From the NCBI GenBank assembly GCA_018822105.1, contig JAHJLB010000032.1:31621-95620 (forward strand): a stretch of DNA of 64,000 nucleotides. The letters run 5' to 3'. This document shows, one piece after another, positions 1 through 8,879 of this stretch. Below the pieces are notes generated by a model that saw only the letters and a list, made by a program, of their open reading frames with translations, made no database searches and was not told the DNA's origin. The position numbers and the translations under genes are program-made. Each line of letters opens with the position of its first letter. The first letter of the stretch is position 1. This stretch comes from Pseudomonadota bacterium. Lineage in GTDB: Bacteria > Desulfobacterota > Desulfovibrionia > Desulfovibrionales > Desulfovibrionaceae.

Positions 1-2959
1 GAACTAGGCCATCTGTAATGCGAAGTGTGACAACATCCGCAATCTCACCGCTACCGTCATCATCGAATATGATATCGTAGGTGTTACCGTCTCGGAGCAG
101 CATTTCGATCACGTGTCTCTGGACAGAGTTAGCAAGCTTTTCTGGGCCTTGTGCCTCAACGCGAATATTGGTTTGAGACCAGTCCCAGGCATCGATTCGA
201 TCAGCAGGATATGGCTCGACTGTGACTCCATCTGGTAACGCAAAGAGGTGACTGTAAATCAGAAGTGACCCATCCCCAAAATCAATTTGCGGGGAATCAT
301 CATCAAAGGAATCTGACAAACTTTTTGAACGGCCACTGACTTTGATGCTTGTAGGTACCCCTGATATTTGTGGATATCTCGCGCCGCCTTCAATAAACAC
401 AATTTCGAATTCAGCGACATCCCTTTCACTACGTACGGCAAATCTTAGCGGTCCGGTGCTTTCGTTGTCCAGCAGTTCTATGTCGCATTCGGCGAACGGT
501 GCGCCCCGATCGCCAAAGTTGATCTCGATCCGTTCTTCGAACTGGGTCATTAGCGACTCAGGCCAATGGATAGCGACCGGGGGAACGGACGGCCGTTCAC
601 TGATCTGGCGAGGCCGCATCGCGCATCTAAAGACACTGTCAGTGGTGATCCCCGAATCATTCACTGCTTGACCAATGTCCGCACACCACTCAACCCAGTC
701 CGTGAGATCGCGAACGGGAGAAATCGACCAGAATTTGCCCTTAGTCGAGCACCCACGTGTAGCAGGGAGGCCACCGAGGAAACCGGTCGCAAAAACATTA
801 TTCTTGATCCTAGATTGTGCTTGTGCCGTGGCGAGTCCATCGGCCACATCGACGCCCATATACATTGAATATCGAACGCCGCGACCTTGATGGTGAGTGA
901 GGCCAAGGTTGCGCAAGATGAGGCGATTAAATCCGTGCAGGCTCCTAAACACATCTTCGCCCTGGACCCGGTACGCAGTGTCGGTGCAGACGGCCTTCGC
1001 CAACTGGTCGTGAGGACCACTGCCAGAGCTATTGATGTAGAGGAGTTGTTTGTCAGGGTCCCAGTGTAGCATGTGCAAGTCCCAGGTTACGTTGATCGCA
1101 TGCTGCGCTGTCGTCCACCCTGCCAGTTCCTCGGAACGGGTGACGAAGATGGCGACTCGCTGGAACTGATTGACTTTCATGCCGAGATAGTCGCCTGGAT
1201 TGTATAGGTCTTCAGCTTTATACGGATCCCATGCTTCGCAATTAGTGCGATAGACCACGGCGTTCATTTTCGGCTCAAGTGTCTGCAAAGGGATGTCACT
1301 GAGATTGCCTACGAAGCCTCTGAACATAGCGGAGCGCCGGACCTGTCGATCGATCTGCCCTGTGCTCATAGCCTCGACCAAGTCGTTCCAGTCGGCGTCT
1401 TCGGCGTAGAGCTTGGCAAGGGACCGGTCCATGTCGTCCAAGCCAGTATTAGCGATGATCGTAGCGTCTCCAAGCCGCGGATCCTGCCGAGTGAAGCGGC
1501 CAACGAATTGAATGGTAACGGCAACGCTTTTGTGCGGGTCGTGGAGGCCAGCAATCTTCAGTTCAGGGAGATCGAACCCCTCACCCAGCATGTCGACGCA
1601 GACGATGATCCGACTCTCGAATCGCCGAAGCGCCGCGAGAGCGGCACGGCGGTCTCGGACCGACTGCTGACTATGGACGATAACTGGATTGAATTCTGGA
1701 AATTTACTCGCATAGAGTCGATGCAAAGATTTGGCGCGATCAATTGTCTGACATCGTGCCATGGCGAGGTGATTGAAGTTGACAGCCAGATCAGCCGTCA
1801 GGACCTCACCGAGTGTGTTTGCAATCTCTTGATCGGCGTCAGCTTGGTCGAGTCCAAATACCGCCTTAAAACGGATGGGCTTGAAATATCCTTCTGCCTG
1901 GGCTTTCTTGAGCGGGTAGGTGTAGATAAACTCACCATCGACTCGTCGCCCGTCCTCGCGGAAAGGCGTTGCCGTAAACTGAATAATAGGCAGCGGCGGG
2001 GTCCGTTCTACAAAGTGGCCACGGAAGCGGTTCCAGGTAGGCGCGCCGATGTGATGCGCCTCATCGATGAACAGCGCCGATGCGCGCGCAGCCATCCGCT
2101 CCTGAACCAAATCCACTGCGCGACCTGCGATCGGCATGGTTGTGACAATCACATTAGCGCTGTCGAAGATCTCATCAACTTCCGACGGGGTAGCCGGGAT
2201 ATGGGAAAGGCGCATGACCAGAGGGAATAGCGCCGATTCATCTAAGCATTGCTGTTGCTTGAGCACGCCGAATGTCTCAAATTTGCTTGCTATCTGCTCG
2301 CGCAACGCATCGGTCGGGACCACTACCAGTAGACGTTCGAAGCGCTGCAAAGCGTTGAGAGCGAGCATGGTCTCTGTTTTGCCTGTCCCAGTCGGCATGA
2401 CGATGGTGGCGGGGTCGATCGAACGGGTTGCATGAGCAAGGGCAGCATGGAGTGCGCCAACTTGAGGACGCCTAAATCCGAGTCTCGCGGGCTGGCCGTT
2501 TCCGGCAAGACAGCCCTCTCGCAAGCGTACTGCCTCCTGCCAGGAGTTGGAGACAGCGGCCAATCGTTGGGCGCGCTCATCGGCGTCCAACTCATGGATG
2601 TCGCGGGGCACGGCGTTAACCCAACGGCCCTTGCCTAATTCAAGCGCTTCAACAATTTGAGAAGGGGTTGCCGCACCGGGAACTATGAGGACTAGATCTG
2701 AATCAAACTCTGTAGTTGTCTTGACGCTAATGATTTTCAGCGATTTTCCAGTACTCAAGGTCGTTTCGTAGCCATTCACTCGACGGTTTGAGAAGGGACG
2801 CAACAAGCAACTGGATTGCTGCGCAGGAACAGCAAGCTGACGCACAGAACTGCCGAGAATCTTGCCGCCGATGGCAAACAGCGGGGGCAATAATAAGTGG
2901 CTCTCGGAGTCGAAGAGACCGTACTGAATAGGTGAGCCAGAGCGGTTACGAGAAGACAT
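1..2959 (-). CDS. SF2 DEAD/DEAH-box helicase, C-terminus off the left edge
   Basis: This reading frame is open from an ATG at 2959 to the window edge (986 codons, no stop), so the protein is C-terminally incomplete. A good ribosome site (GGAGG, 5-nt gap) precedes the ATG. Visible helicase motifs are Walker A MPTGTGKTET near residues 188-197, DEAH box LFIDEAHHIGA near 296, motif III-like TATPF near 325, GEGFDLPE near 460 and motif VI QFVGRFTRQ near 485. About 180 residues precede the motor and at least 500 follow it; I recognise neither. Architecture and location in an island beside a toxin-like and a cyclase-like gene suggest nucleic-acid translocation in phage or plasmid defence, but that role is inference. 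The family beyond SF2 is unknown. Confidence 0.85.
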   Translation of the reverse strand, partial: MSSRNRSGSPIQYGLFDSESHLLLPPLFAIGGKILGSSVRQLAVPAQQSSCLLRPFSNRRVNGYETTLSTGKSLKIISVKTTTEFDSDLVLIVPGAATPSQIVEALELGKGRWVNAVPRDIHELDADERAQRLAAVSNSWQEAVRLREGCLAGNGQPARLGFRRPQVGALHAALAHATRSIDPATIVMPTGTGKTETMLALNALQRFERLLVVVPTDALREQIASKFETFGVLKQQQCLDESALFPLVMRLSHIPATPSEVDEIFDSANVIVTTMPIAGRAVDLVQERMAARASALFIDEAHHIGAPTWNRFRGHFVERTPPLPIIQFTATPFREDGRRVDGEFIYTYPLKKAQAEGYFKPIRFKAVFGLDQADADQEIANTLGEVLTADLAVNFNHLAMARCQTIDRAKSLHRLYASKFPEFNPVIVHSQQSVRDRRAALAALRRFESRIIVCVDMLGEGFDLPELKIAGLHDPHKSVAVTIQFVGRFTRQDPRLGDATIIANTGLDDMDRSLAKLYAEDADWNDLVEAMSTGQIDRQVRRSAMFRGFVGNLSDIPLQTLEPKMNAVVYRTNCEAWDPYKAEDLYNPGDYLGMKVNQFQRVAIFVTRSEELAGWTTAQHAINVTWDLHMLHWDPDKQLLYINSSGSGPHDQLAKAVCTDTAYRVQGEDVFRSLHGFNRLILRNLGLTHHQGRGVRYSMYMGVDVADGLATAQAQSRIKNNVFATGFLGGLPATRGCSTKGKFWSISPVRDLTDWVEWCADIGQAVNDSGITTDSVFRCAMRPRQISERPSVPPVAIHWPESLMTQFEERIEINFGDRGAPFAECDIELLDNESTGPLRFAVRSERDVAEFEIVFIEGGARYPQISGVPTSIKVSGRSKSLSDSFDDDSPQIDFGDGSLLIYSHLFALPDGVTVEPYPADRIDAWDWSQTNIRVEAQGPEKLANSVQRHVIEMLLRDGNTYDIIFDDDGSGEIADVVTLRITDGLV

Positions 2960-3009
2960 CTTGACCTCCCCATTCACATCGGTATCGCTTGAGACGCAGG
3001 AGTGAGATC

Positions 3010-3351
3010 CTAATATTTTATGGAGTCTAGAAAAGCTGCTGCCTCAACGTAATAGGCTTCTTCTTCAGCTTCGCTTGCAGATCTGAATGAAATTACGCGG
3101 ACAGTATTGCCATCATCGCGCCAAGTACAGGCAGCAAGGATTACATCACCTTGATATTCTGCCATCACCATGAATCTAGGCTCACCCTTCTCTTCATACT
3201 CGTCACTAAAGATAGCGAATATTCGTCCGTAGAGCATGCTCTCAAGAATGTCCGCAATACATCCTAGATCAAACTTTTTCTCGCGGAGATTAATTTCCCA
3301 CTTGGCAGAGCCATACTCTATCGCTGTGCTAGAAGTAATCATATATTTCAT
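3010..3351 (-). CDS. BrnT-family toxin-like protein (orphan)
   Basis: A 113-aa protein. The start at 3351 was chosen because AAAGGAGG lies 5 nt upstream, and it removes 36 unconserved residues of a longer frame. The order of elements matches BrnT ribonuclease toxins: an N-terminal KWEINLREKKFDLG block, a central ERFL-like GEPRFMVMAEYQGDVILA block and a C-terminal VRVISFRSASEAEEEAYY block (BrnT consensus: RIISAR.A...E...Y). BrnT proteins are RelE-fold endoribonucleases normally followed by the antitoxin gene brnA. Here only 50 bp separate it from the helicase gene and no brnA-like ORF exists, so neutralisation would need another partner. Assignment rests on motif order by eye. Confidence 0.6.
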   Translation of the reverse strand: MKYMITSSTAIEYGSAKWEINLREKKFDLGCIADILESMLYGRIFAIFSDEYEEKGEPRFMVMAEYQGDVILAACTWRDDGNTVRVISFRSASEAEEEAYYVEAAAFLDSIKY

Positions 3352-3455
3352 CTCGTCCTCCTTTTGTCGAGATTGGGCCGAGTCAACCTCTAAGAAGGCC
3401 TGTCCAGGCCCCAGGCAGAACGAGCACATGAGCAAAGCATCGTGAGCCAAACCAA

Positions 3456-4256
3456 TCAAATGACCAGAGGCAGGTTCAGATACATTTGCTTTATTTCAGC
3501 ATCAGAAGGGTTGTATAATCCTTTCTTAATGCGTAAGTGGATGTTTTTAATCAGCGGATTGTATTTTTCCATCATCCACATGTACTTCATGCGAACAGAT
3601 ATATCTTTATATTTAATTCCTTTTGAGATAATATGATACAGCGACGATAGATATTCAGGAAAATCAAGTTCAGGATCATTTAATTCGCTTTGAGCAGATG
3701 CGAAGTAGTCAACATAATACATCCCGTCAGTATCCTTGGCGAGGATACCGCGCACATAAGCAACCTCTTCACTATGAGAATGCCCATCACGGCAGTAGTC
3801 ACCTGCCAAATTTACTATATCTCTGGAGACAATTATCCTTGGATAAATCGCTGCTTTTGATTCAAGAAGATATGCATTCACAAGTGCAGGACCAAAAATG
3901 GCAGCATGTGTATGAAAAACCTTTCCAATAGCGATACCACCACGACATAAAATACCTTTAAAAATTAAATTTATAAGCAACCACTGCAAAGCAATAACTC
4001 TATAGAATATCTGACTCTGACTAGTATGATCAAAACTAATTACGATACAGTCTGAAAACTTCGAAATCTGGATATCTGCTTCAACCTTCTCGTCTTCGTC
4101 AGGCTCTAAAAAATAATCAATGATCTTATGAATACTCTCAACCAACTTTAGCCCATCAGCATTATCTGAACCATCTGGGTTCACAGTATTCCCAACGATC
4201 TTCTTGTACCCCAATATGTCAATAAATATAACAATTCTCTCTTTGTACGCGTACAT
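3456..4256 (-). CDS. Class III nucleotide-cyclase-like protein
   Basis: A 266-aa protein from ATG 4256, which has a GGAGG 4 nt upstream; an in-frame ATG at 4316 has no such site. Three landmarks of the class III cyclase fold can be read: IVIFIDILGYKKI (D13, first metal aspartate), SKFSDCIVISFD (D69, second metal aspartate) and RGGIAIG (R105), followed by an IFGPALVNAYLLE segment and a YPRI strand. This suggests a single cyclase domain making a cyclic nucleotide, or a degenerate sensor. Pycsar phage-defence cyclases have this fold, but no Pycsar TM or TIR effector gene is nearby. It leads an apparent operon with the BrnT-like and helicase genes on the same strand. Substrate unknown. Confidence 0.6.
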   Translation of the reverse strand: MYAYKERIVIFIDILGYKKIVGNTVNPDGSDNADGLKLVESIHKIIDYFLEPDEDEKVEADIQISKFSDCIVISFDHTSQSQIFYRVIALQWLLINLIFKGILCRGGIAIGKVFHTHAAIFGPALVNAYLLESKAAIYPRIIVSRDIVNLAGDYCRDGHSHSEEVAYVRGILAKDTDGMYYVDYFASAQSELNDPELDFPEYLSSLYHIISKGIKYKDISVRMKYMWMMEKYNPLIKNIHLRIKKGLYNPSDAEIKQMYLNLPLVI

Positions 4257-4396
4257 CTCCCCCTCCTCCATGTCGTCCCGCAAAGCCCCTACCATTCTTA
4301 CCAGCACCACGCTCACTCATAACCATCTATGCCACGTCAACACAATGCTCAATAGGCCATACGAGCAGACTAAACGAACTCGTTTACCTGGAATTG

Positions 4397-4419
4397 TCCG
4401 TACCTGGGTTCGAATCCCA
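4397..4419 (+). repeat. tRNA-Ser variable/T-arm fragment
   Basis: These 23 bases match the variable-arm and T-arm part of the tRNA-Ser gene at 12869-12962 with a single mismatch and include the GGTTCGAATCC T-loop. The acceptor 3' half does not follow. It looks like debris of an earlier integration or deletion at a tRNA-Ser gene. Confidence 0.55.
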
Positions 4420-4609
4420 TCGTGGGATTCACATCGAAGATCAAGGCAGGCCGGAATGTCCATAATCGTTGACAGGGCATTGGCTTTCAGCCAAAAAGCA
4501 GGAACACGGGGACAGCCTTTGCTGGTCCGCCCAACTGGTACACCTTGGCACAACACCTGAGGCGTTAAGCAATAAAATATCAGCATGTTACGTCGAAAGG
4601 GCTACAACC

Positions 4610-4625
4610 CCCACCCTCTCCGCCA
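4610..4625 (+). repeat. tRNA-Ser 3'-end copy, island attachment site
   Basis: Sixteen bases (CCCACCCTCTCCGCCA) are identical to the 3' end of the tRNA-Ser at 12869-12962 and also occur in the right attachment repeat at 31921-31940. As an isolated tRNA 3' end in plus orientation it marks the distal end of an island whose tRNA gene lies left of the window. Confidence 0.65.
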
Positions 4626-4799
4626 TTCGTTCATTGAGCCATGCCCCAAAAGGTCAATACTTCTTGATGGCTGGTCATGCTGACCCGCCCCCCCTAAATC
4701 ACTATTAGTGAAGCAAGAGATGTCTTCTCAAAGACTGTTCAGCTGACTTTGCGAGAGCCATTTTGCCCGCTGGGGCCCGAAATAATTTGCTCTGCGTAA

Positions 4800-5156
4800 G
4801 TTAGCACATGCCACGGCACCATCGCCTCACGCGCTCGTTCCGGCACCTGGCCGGGTAAGATTTTCCAGCGCACCGGCCAGCTGGCGGCCAGCATCGAGAG
4901 CCGCGCGGACGCCACCAGCGCCACCGTGGGCACCAATCTGGCCTATGCCGCCATCCAGCAGCTGGGCGGCACCACCCGCGCCCACACCATCACCGCGCGC
5001 AAGGGCAAGGCCCTGGCCTTTGGCGGTATCTGCCGCCGCTCGGTCCACCACCCCGGCTCCAAGATCCCGGCCCGGCCCTACCTGGCGCTGGACGTGAGCG
5101 ATGAGCGGCAGATTATGGAGTCGGTGATTGCCTTCCTGACTGGGCGGCTGGGGTAG
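4800..5156 (+). pseudogene. Mu-like phage virion morphogenesis protein (gpG), 5' truncated
   Basis: The frame is open from 4800 to the TAG at 5154-5156 but has no start codon in the conserved part. The protein reads GKIFQRTGQLAASI, GTNLAYAAIQQLGGT, and SVHHPGSKIPARPYL near the end, which is the C-terminal half of the phage virion morphogenesis family (Mu gpG type, a tail-completion protein). The N-terminal half and all upstream head genes are missing, so this is a prophage remnant. In Mu-like phages gene G is followed by gene I; a broken gene I does follow here at 8295, after two cargo genes. Confidence 0.75.
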
Positions 5157-5264
5157 GCACAGGCTTCTCTGGCCCTTGCCTTCCCTGCGAATTTCCCGCA
5201 AGGATACCTATAGTTGCGTGGCGGTATTGGCTGCGCGCAAAACCCTGACGCCTTGAGGTGAGAC

Positions 5265-6701
5265 GTGCCCTGTTGCAAATGTGAAGAGCACAAATGGGAA
5301 GACCCGCAGCCCACCGTATATCAAGATGATGCAGGGAAGGCGTACTGCCTGTTCCATGCTCCACTTGAAAACAAAGGGATTTCTGTCGAAGATTTTAACT
5401 TTCGCGTAAAATCGCGCATCCATATAAATCTTCAGAACTTTCTTGCTGGAGCGGATCAAGCTTGTCTTTTATCGGGAACACTTTTCCCCGGCGACATTTC
5501 CTTCCGTGGCTTTGATCAAGAGGACCGACTTCCAGAATTGAACTTAGATCATGCCCAGTTTGCTGGTGAGGCTGACTTCAGATCTTGCCAATTTATTGGT
5601 GAAGTTACTTTTATTGGGGCAATATTTTCAAAATATTCAATATTTTTCGCTGCAAAATTTCACTCCCAGGCTGATTTTTCAAATTGTAATTTCAATGGTG
5701 TTGTCGAATTTGGAAATGCAGCATTCGAATCATATACAATTTTTTCACATTCACATTTTACTGCAAGGGCGCATTTTTTTCACGTAACGTTTAACAAATC
5801 CGTTTACTTTTCAGGATCACAATTTCTTGGTGATACTACATTCAGGCTATCAACTTTTAACGACGATTTAACATTCAGCAAAGCTCATATTTTGGGAAAA
5901 GCAAATTTTGAAAAAACAATATTTTTAGGTGATGTGGACTTCTCAACTCTACAACTTGATTCACTCACATACTTTACTGGATGTACATTTTCAAAGCGCT
6001 CATATTTCGTCGAAGCAGATTTCAAATGTATGGTAGATTTTTTACAAATTAAGTCTGAAAAGAACTCGGTCTGGTTGCACAGACTTTCGGCTTCTACACT
6101 TCGGAATATATGCATTAGCAGCATGGAGACAGACTCCATTTCGTTCAAGATTTGCGAAGAACCATACATCCTCTACCCAGAGACTGTTGAACAACCAGAT
6201 CACAAGGCATGCGAGGAACTCTACCGTAGCCTGAAAGTAAAAGCAGCGTCTGAGCATGATCAGCCAATGACCTCTTGGTGGCACTACCGCGAAAAGTTGA
6301 TGAAGCTGGAAGGCGTGAAGCTCAGGTACCCGAAACTCTGGCACATCCATTGGCTGGGCCTGTACTGGCTGCTCTGCGGATTTGGCGAGCGTTGGGTGCC
6401 ACCGCTGAAGGCGCTGGGCGGGATGCTCCTGTTCTGTCTGCTGCTGCTGGGCCTGGGTGGGGTGCATAGTGGCGGCTTCGCCATCCAAGGGCCAGCCCTG
6501 CCCACTTGGGAGAACATCAAGAACCTCGGCTCGGTCTGCCTGTCCCTGCTCAAGTACCTTCTGCTCGTCAAAGATGAAGCAAGTTCGTTCAAGCCGATCT
6601 ACGGGGCGGCGGAGTTCTTCATCCTCCTCTTCACACGCCTACTCATCCCCATCCAGGCCGCGTTCTTCGCCATCGCGCTGAGGAATGCGTACCGGAGGTA
6701 G
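5265..6701 (+). CDS. Pentapeptide-repeat membrane protein with N-terminal zinc motif (copy 1)
   Basis: A 478-aa protein starting at GTG 5265, five bases after GAGGTGA; the paralogue at 6786 has the same leader with an ATG. Residues 1-15 hold a CCKCEEHKW metal-binding-like motif. Residues about 75-280 are an F-rich pentapeptide-repeat beta-helix (units such as ADFRSCQF, VDFSTLQL). The C-terminal 150 residues contain a conserved ASEHDQP...WHYREK block and two or three hydrophobic segments, so the helix probably sits on the cytoplasmic face of the membrane. The middle is clearly AT-richer than the flanking genes, a sign of transfer. Its position between phage genes G and I suggests phage cargo, possibly exclusion of other phages; this is inference. 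Confidence 0.8.
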   Translation: MPCCKCEEHKWEDPQPTVYQDDAGKAYCLFHAPLENKGISVEDFNFRVKSRIHINLQNFLAGADQACLLSGTLFPGDISFRGFDQEDRLPELNLDHAQFAGEADFRSCQFIGEVTFIGAIFSKYSIFFAAKFHSQADFSNCNFNGVVEFGNAAFESYTIFSHSHFTARAHFFHVTFNKSVYFSGSQFLGDTTFRLSTFNDDLTFSKAHILGKANFEKTIFLGDVDFSTLQLDSLTYFTGCTFSKRSYFVEADFKCMVDFLQIKSEKNSVWLHRLSASTLRNICISSMETDSISFKICEEPYILYPETVEQPDHKACEELYRSLKVKAASEHDQPMTSWWHYREKLMKLEGVKLRYPKLWHIHWLGLYWLLCGFGERWVPPLKALGGMLLFCLLLLGLGGVHSGGFAIQGPALPTWENIKNLGSVCLSLLKYLLLVKDEASSFKPIYGAAEFFILLFTRLLIPIQAAFFAIALRNAYRR

Positions 6702-6785
6702 GCAATGGACAGCACAGCGGTCCGGCACTTTCTGGCTCTTACGGTATTGGCTACGTGTAGAAACACGATGATTTCGAGGTGAGAC

Positions 6786-8054
6786 ATGACCTGCTGCAAA
6801 TGTGATAAGTATGGGTGGGACGAACCACAACAAACAGTTTTCCGTGCACCAAGAGGAATGCAGAGGGAGTATTGCGTTTTCCATGCACCATCAATTTGCA
6901 AAGAAATCTCAGCGCTGAAATTCAACGAATTAGTTGAAGGCATAATAATTAAATGTTCCATGAAAGAAAATGGATATATGCAATCTTGCAATTTGTCTGG
7001 TGTTGTATTCCCGAATAACATCTCACTTTTTTCACAGTACGATATGCCAATGTACTTTGATGGTGCAAAATTCAGGATGGATGCGATTTTCCCAAATGTT
7101 CAATTCAAATTTGTGGCATCATTCAACAATGCTGTATTTTTTGAAAGTGCATATTTTGAATGTTCAAGATTTGATGACTTTGCTGACTTCTCTAGGGCAA
7201 AATTTAGAAAAGGTGCCTTTTTTTCTAAAATACTAGCGAGTTCACTTGCTGTTTTTGACGAAGCAATTTTTCATGGCGGAGCAAATTTTGGTGAATCAAG
7301 CTTCCATGGAAATGTATATTTTTGTAATGCCATATTTAGACAAGCTGGACAGTTCAACAGTACCACGTTCACAGGTCCCGTAAATTTTGACAACGCATCA
7401 ATAGATAATACGCTATTGTTTTCTAGTTCAAAGTTTTTTGCTGGAGCATCATTTGACTCTCTCACGTGTCAAAGCAAAGCACTTGACATGAGTCATGTAT
7501 CAACGCGGACTATTACAAACATCGCGCTCTCGAAAGATAATTTTGACAAATTCCTATTTCAAAATACAGATTTCGAAAGTAAAATCAAACCGGGTTTCAA
7601 GAACTGTACTTTCTTGGAAAACATCACCGAACTTTTCAGGCTCGCCAAACGAGATGCTGCTTCCGAACACGACCAACCAGGAGTCTCACTTTGGCATTAT
7701 CAGGAAAAGTCAGCTATGCTGGAACTAATAAGGGAGCGGTCCCCCTGGCTGTGGCACTTCCACTGGCTTAATCTCTACCGCCTTTCGAGTGGCTACGGAG
7801 AACGAGAAAACCGCGCTTTCATTTGCCTTATCATTCTGGTTCTTATCCCTCTGGGATTGAATGCTCTACCGCGTCCAGATTTAAATTTTCCTTACAGCGA
7901 GATAGTGAACAGCACTTTGTCTTACATTCCCTTCACTAAAGATCTTCCCGCTCAAAGCGGTTGGTTGCGTCTGGGACAAGGGGTGACCCAGTTCCTCATT
8001 ACCATCCAGGCCACCATCTTCGCCTTCGCCCTGCGCAACCGCTTCCGGCGCTAG
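6786..8054 (+). CDS. Pentapeptide-repeat membrane protein with N-terminal zinc motif (copy 2)
   Basis: A 422-aa tandem paralogue of the preceding gene, starting at ATG 6786 with GAGGTGA 5 nt upstream. It repeats the same plan: TCCKCDKYGW N-terminus, F-rich pentapeptide repeats (ADFSRAKF, ANFGESSF, AVFDEAIF) over residues about 90-240, the AASEHDQPGVSLWHYQEK block, and a hydrophobic C-terminal region ending in an RNRFRR basic tail (RNAYRR in copy 1). The two proteins are well diverged in the repeats but keep the ends, so they are an old duplication under selection, or were acquired as a pair. They may interact. Base composition is AT-rich like copy 1. Confidence 0.8.
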   Translation: MTCCKCDKYGWDEPQQTVFRAPRGMQREYCVFHAPSICKEISALKFNELVEGIIIKCSMKENGYMQSCNLSGVVFPNNISLFSQYDMPMYFDGAKFRMDAIFPNVQFKFVASFNNAVFFESAYFECSRFDDFADFSRAKFRKGAFFSKILASSLAVFDEAIFHGGANFGESSFHGNVYFCNAIFRQAGQFNSTTFTGPVNFDNASIDNTLLFSSSKFFAGASFDSLTCQSKALDMSHVSTRTITNIALSKDNFDKFLFQNTDFESKIKPGFKNCTFLENITELFRLAKRDAASEHDQPGVSLWHYQEKSAMLELIRERSPWLWHFHWLNLYRLSSGYGERENRAFICLIILVLIPLGLNALPRPDLNFPYSEIVNSTLSYIPFTKDLPAQSGWLRLGQGVTQFLITIQATIFAFALRNRFRR

Positions 8055-8294
8055 CGGGAGGCTTCCGGGCATGAGGGCTGGCGAAATCCATTAAACGCAG
8101 AATTAAACGCATCCTGGCGCGCGTGGGGGGCAAGTCCACCTTGCGACCCCACCCAGCCGGGAGGGGGATTGCCAACGCCGCCTGTTTCGGCATAGAGGCG
8201 AAGCACCACCTGACCACCACTTCCCCCCGCAGAACCTAGCCCCCGGACACCTGTCCGCGTTATGTCGCGCCCTCGCTTCGGCGAGGATGCGGGC
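8055..8294 (+). other. Prophage intergenic remnant
   Basis: GC-rich sequence between the second pentapeptide gene and the gene I remnant. It has no start codon with a ribosome site and no readable domain. Its composition returns to that of the phage genes, so the AT-rich cargo segment ends near 8054. Confidence 0.4.
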
Positions 8295-8850
8295 ATGAAG
8301 ACACCTGCACCCATCCACATCTTCCGGCCCGGCACCCAGACGGACGTGAGCGGGACCACGCTGGCGTTCACCGAGGCCATGCTGGAAGCATCGGCAAAGG
8401 CCTACGACCCGGCCCTGCACGAAGCGCCCCTCGTGGTGGGCCCCCCCCAAACCGACGCCCCGGCCTATGGCTGGGTGCAAGCCCTCGCCTTTTCCCAATC
8501 CGGCCTGGCCGCAAGCCCCCACCAGGTGGACCCCGAGTTCGCCGAGTTGGTGCGCGCGGGCCGCTTCAAGAAGATCTCCGCCTCGTTCTACACCCCCGAC
8601 TCTCCGCAGAACCCCGTTCCCGGCGTGTTCTACCTGCGCCACGTGGGATTTCTCGGCGCGGCCGCCCCGGCTGTGAAGGGCCTCAAGCCCGTGGCCTTTG
8701 CCGCTGGCGAGGAGGGCGTGGTGGAGTTCACAGATGACGCCTAGCAGAACGCCAGCCTATGGAGGAACCTGCGCGAGTGCATACTCGCCAAGTTTGGCCA
8801 GGAGAGGCCGACCGGGCCGTGCCCGGCGACTAGGTGGAGGCCATGAGGAA
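8295..8850 (+). pseudogene. Mu-like phage protease/scaffold (gpI) with nonsense and frameshift mutations
   Basis: From ATG 8295 the protein reads IHIFRPGTQTDVSG, YDPALHEAPLVVG, PAYGWVQAL, FKKISASFYTPDSPQNPVPGV and YLRHVGFLGA, the N-terminal part of the Mu gpI-type phage protease and scaffold family. The frame stops at TAG 8742-8744. Beyond it the homologous sequence continues (QNASLWRNLRE, ILAKFGQER), shifts frame near 8808, then reads DRAVPGD, a second TAG near 8830, and VEAMRNMGVAG. Both amber codons sit where a tryptophan (TGG) is expected. Full-length relatives are roughly twice as long. The gene is dead; no later head or tail genes remain. Confidence 0.8.
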
Positions 8851-8879
8851 TATGGGCGTAGCGGGGGGGACATAAAAAG

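Larger units (their letters stand above)
4257..4799. other. Non-coding junction with tRNA-Ser fragments
   Basis: No convincing gene is seen in this 543-bp stretch. Short frames on both strands lack ribosome sites and recognisable content. It contains two pieces of a serine tRNA (listed separately at 4397-4419 and 4610-4625), so it is read as the junction between the left island and the flanking prophage remnant. Confidence 0.6.

Noticed and set aside
1508..2230. Plus-strand open frame of 240 codons
   Set aside because: It is antisense to the helicase coding frame, which carries the Walker A, DEAH and motif VI sequences; the plus-strand product has no domain.
4317..4586. Minus-strand 89-codon frame over the tRNA fragment region
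   Set aside because: It translates the tRNA-Ser T-arm piece and has no ribosome site or family resemblance.
8742..8744. TAG recoded as an amino acid
   Set aside because: The gene also has a frameshift and a second stop, and many intact genes in the window end in TAG, so simple decay explains it.
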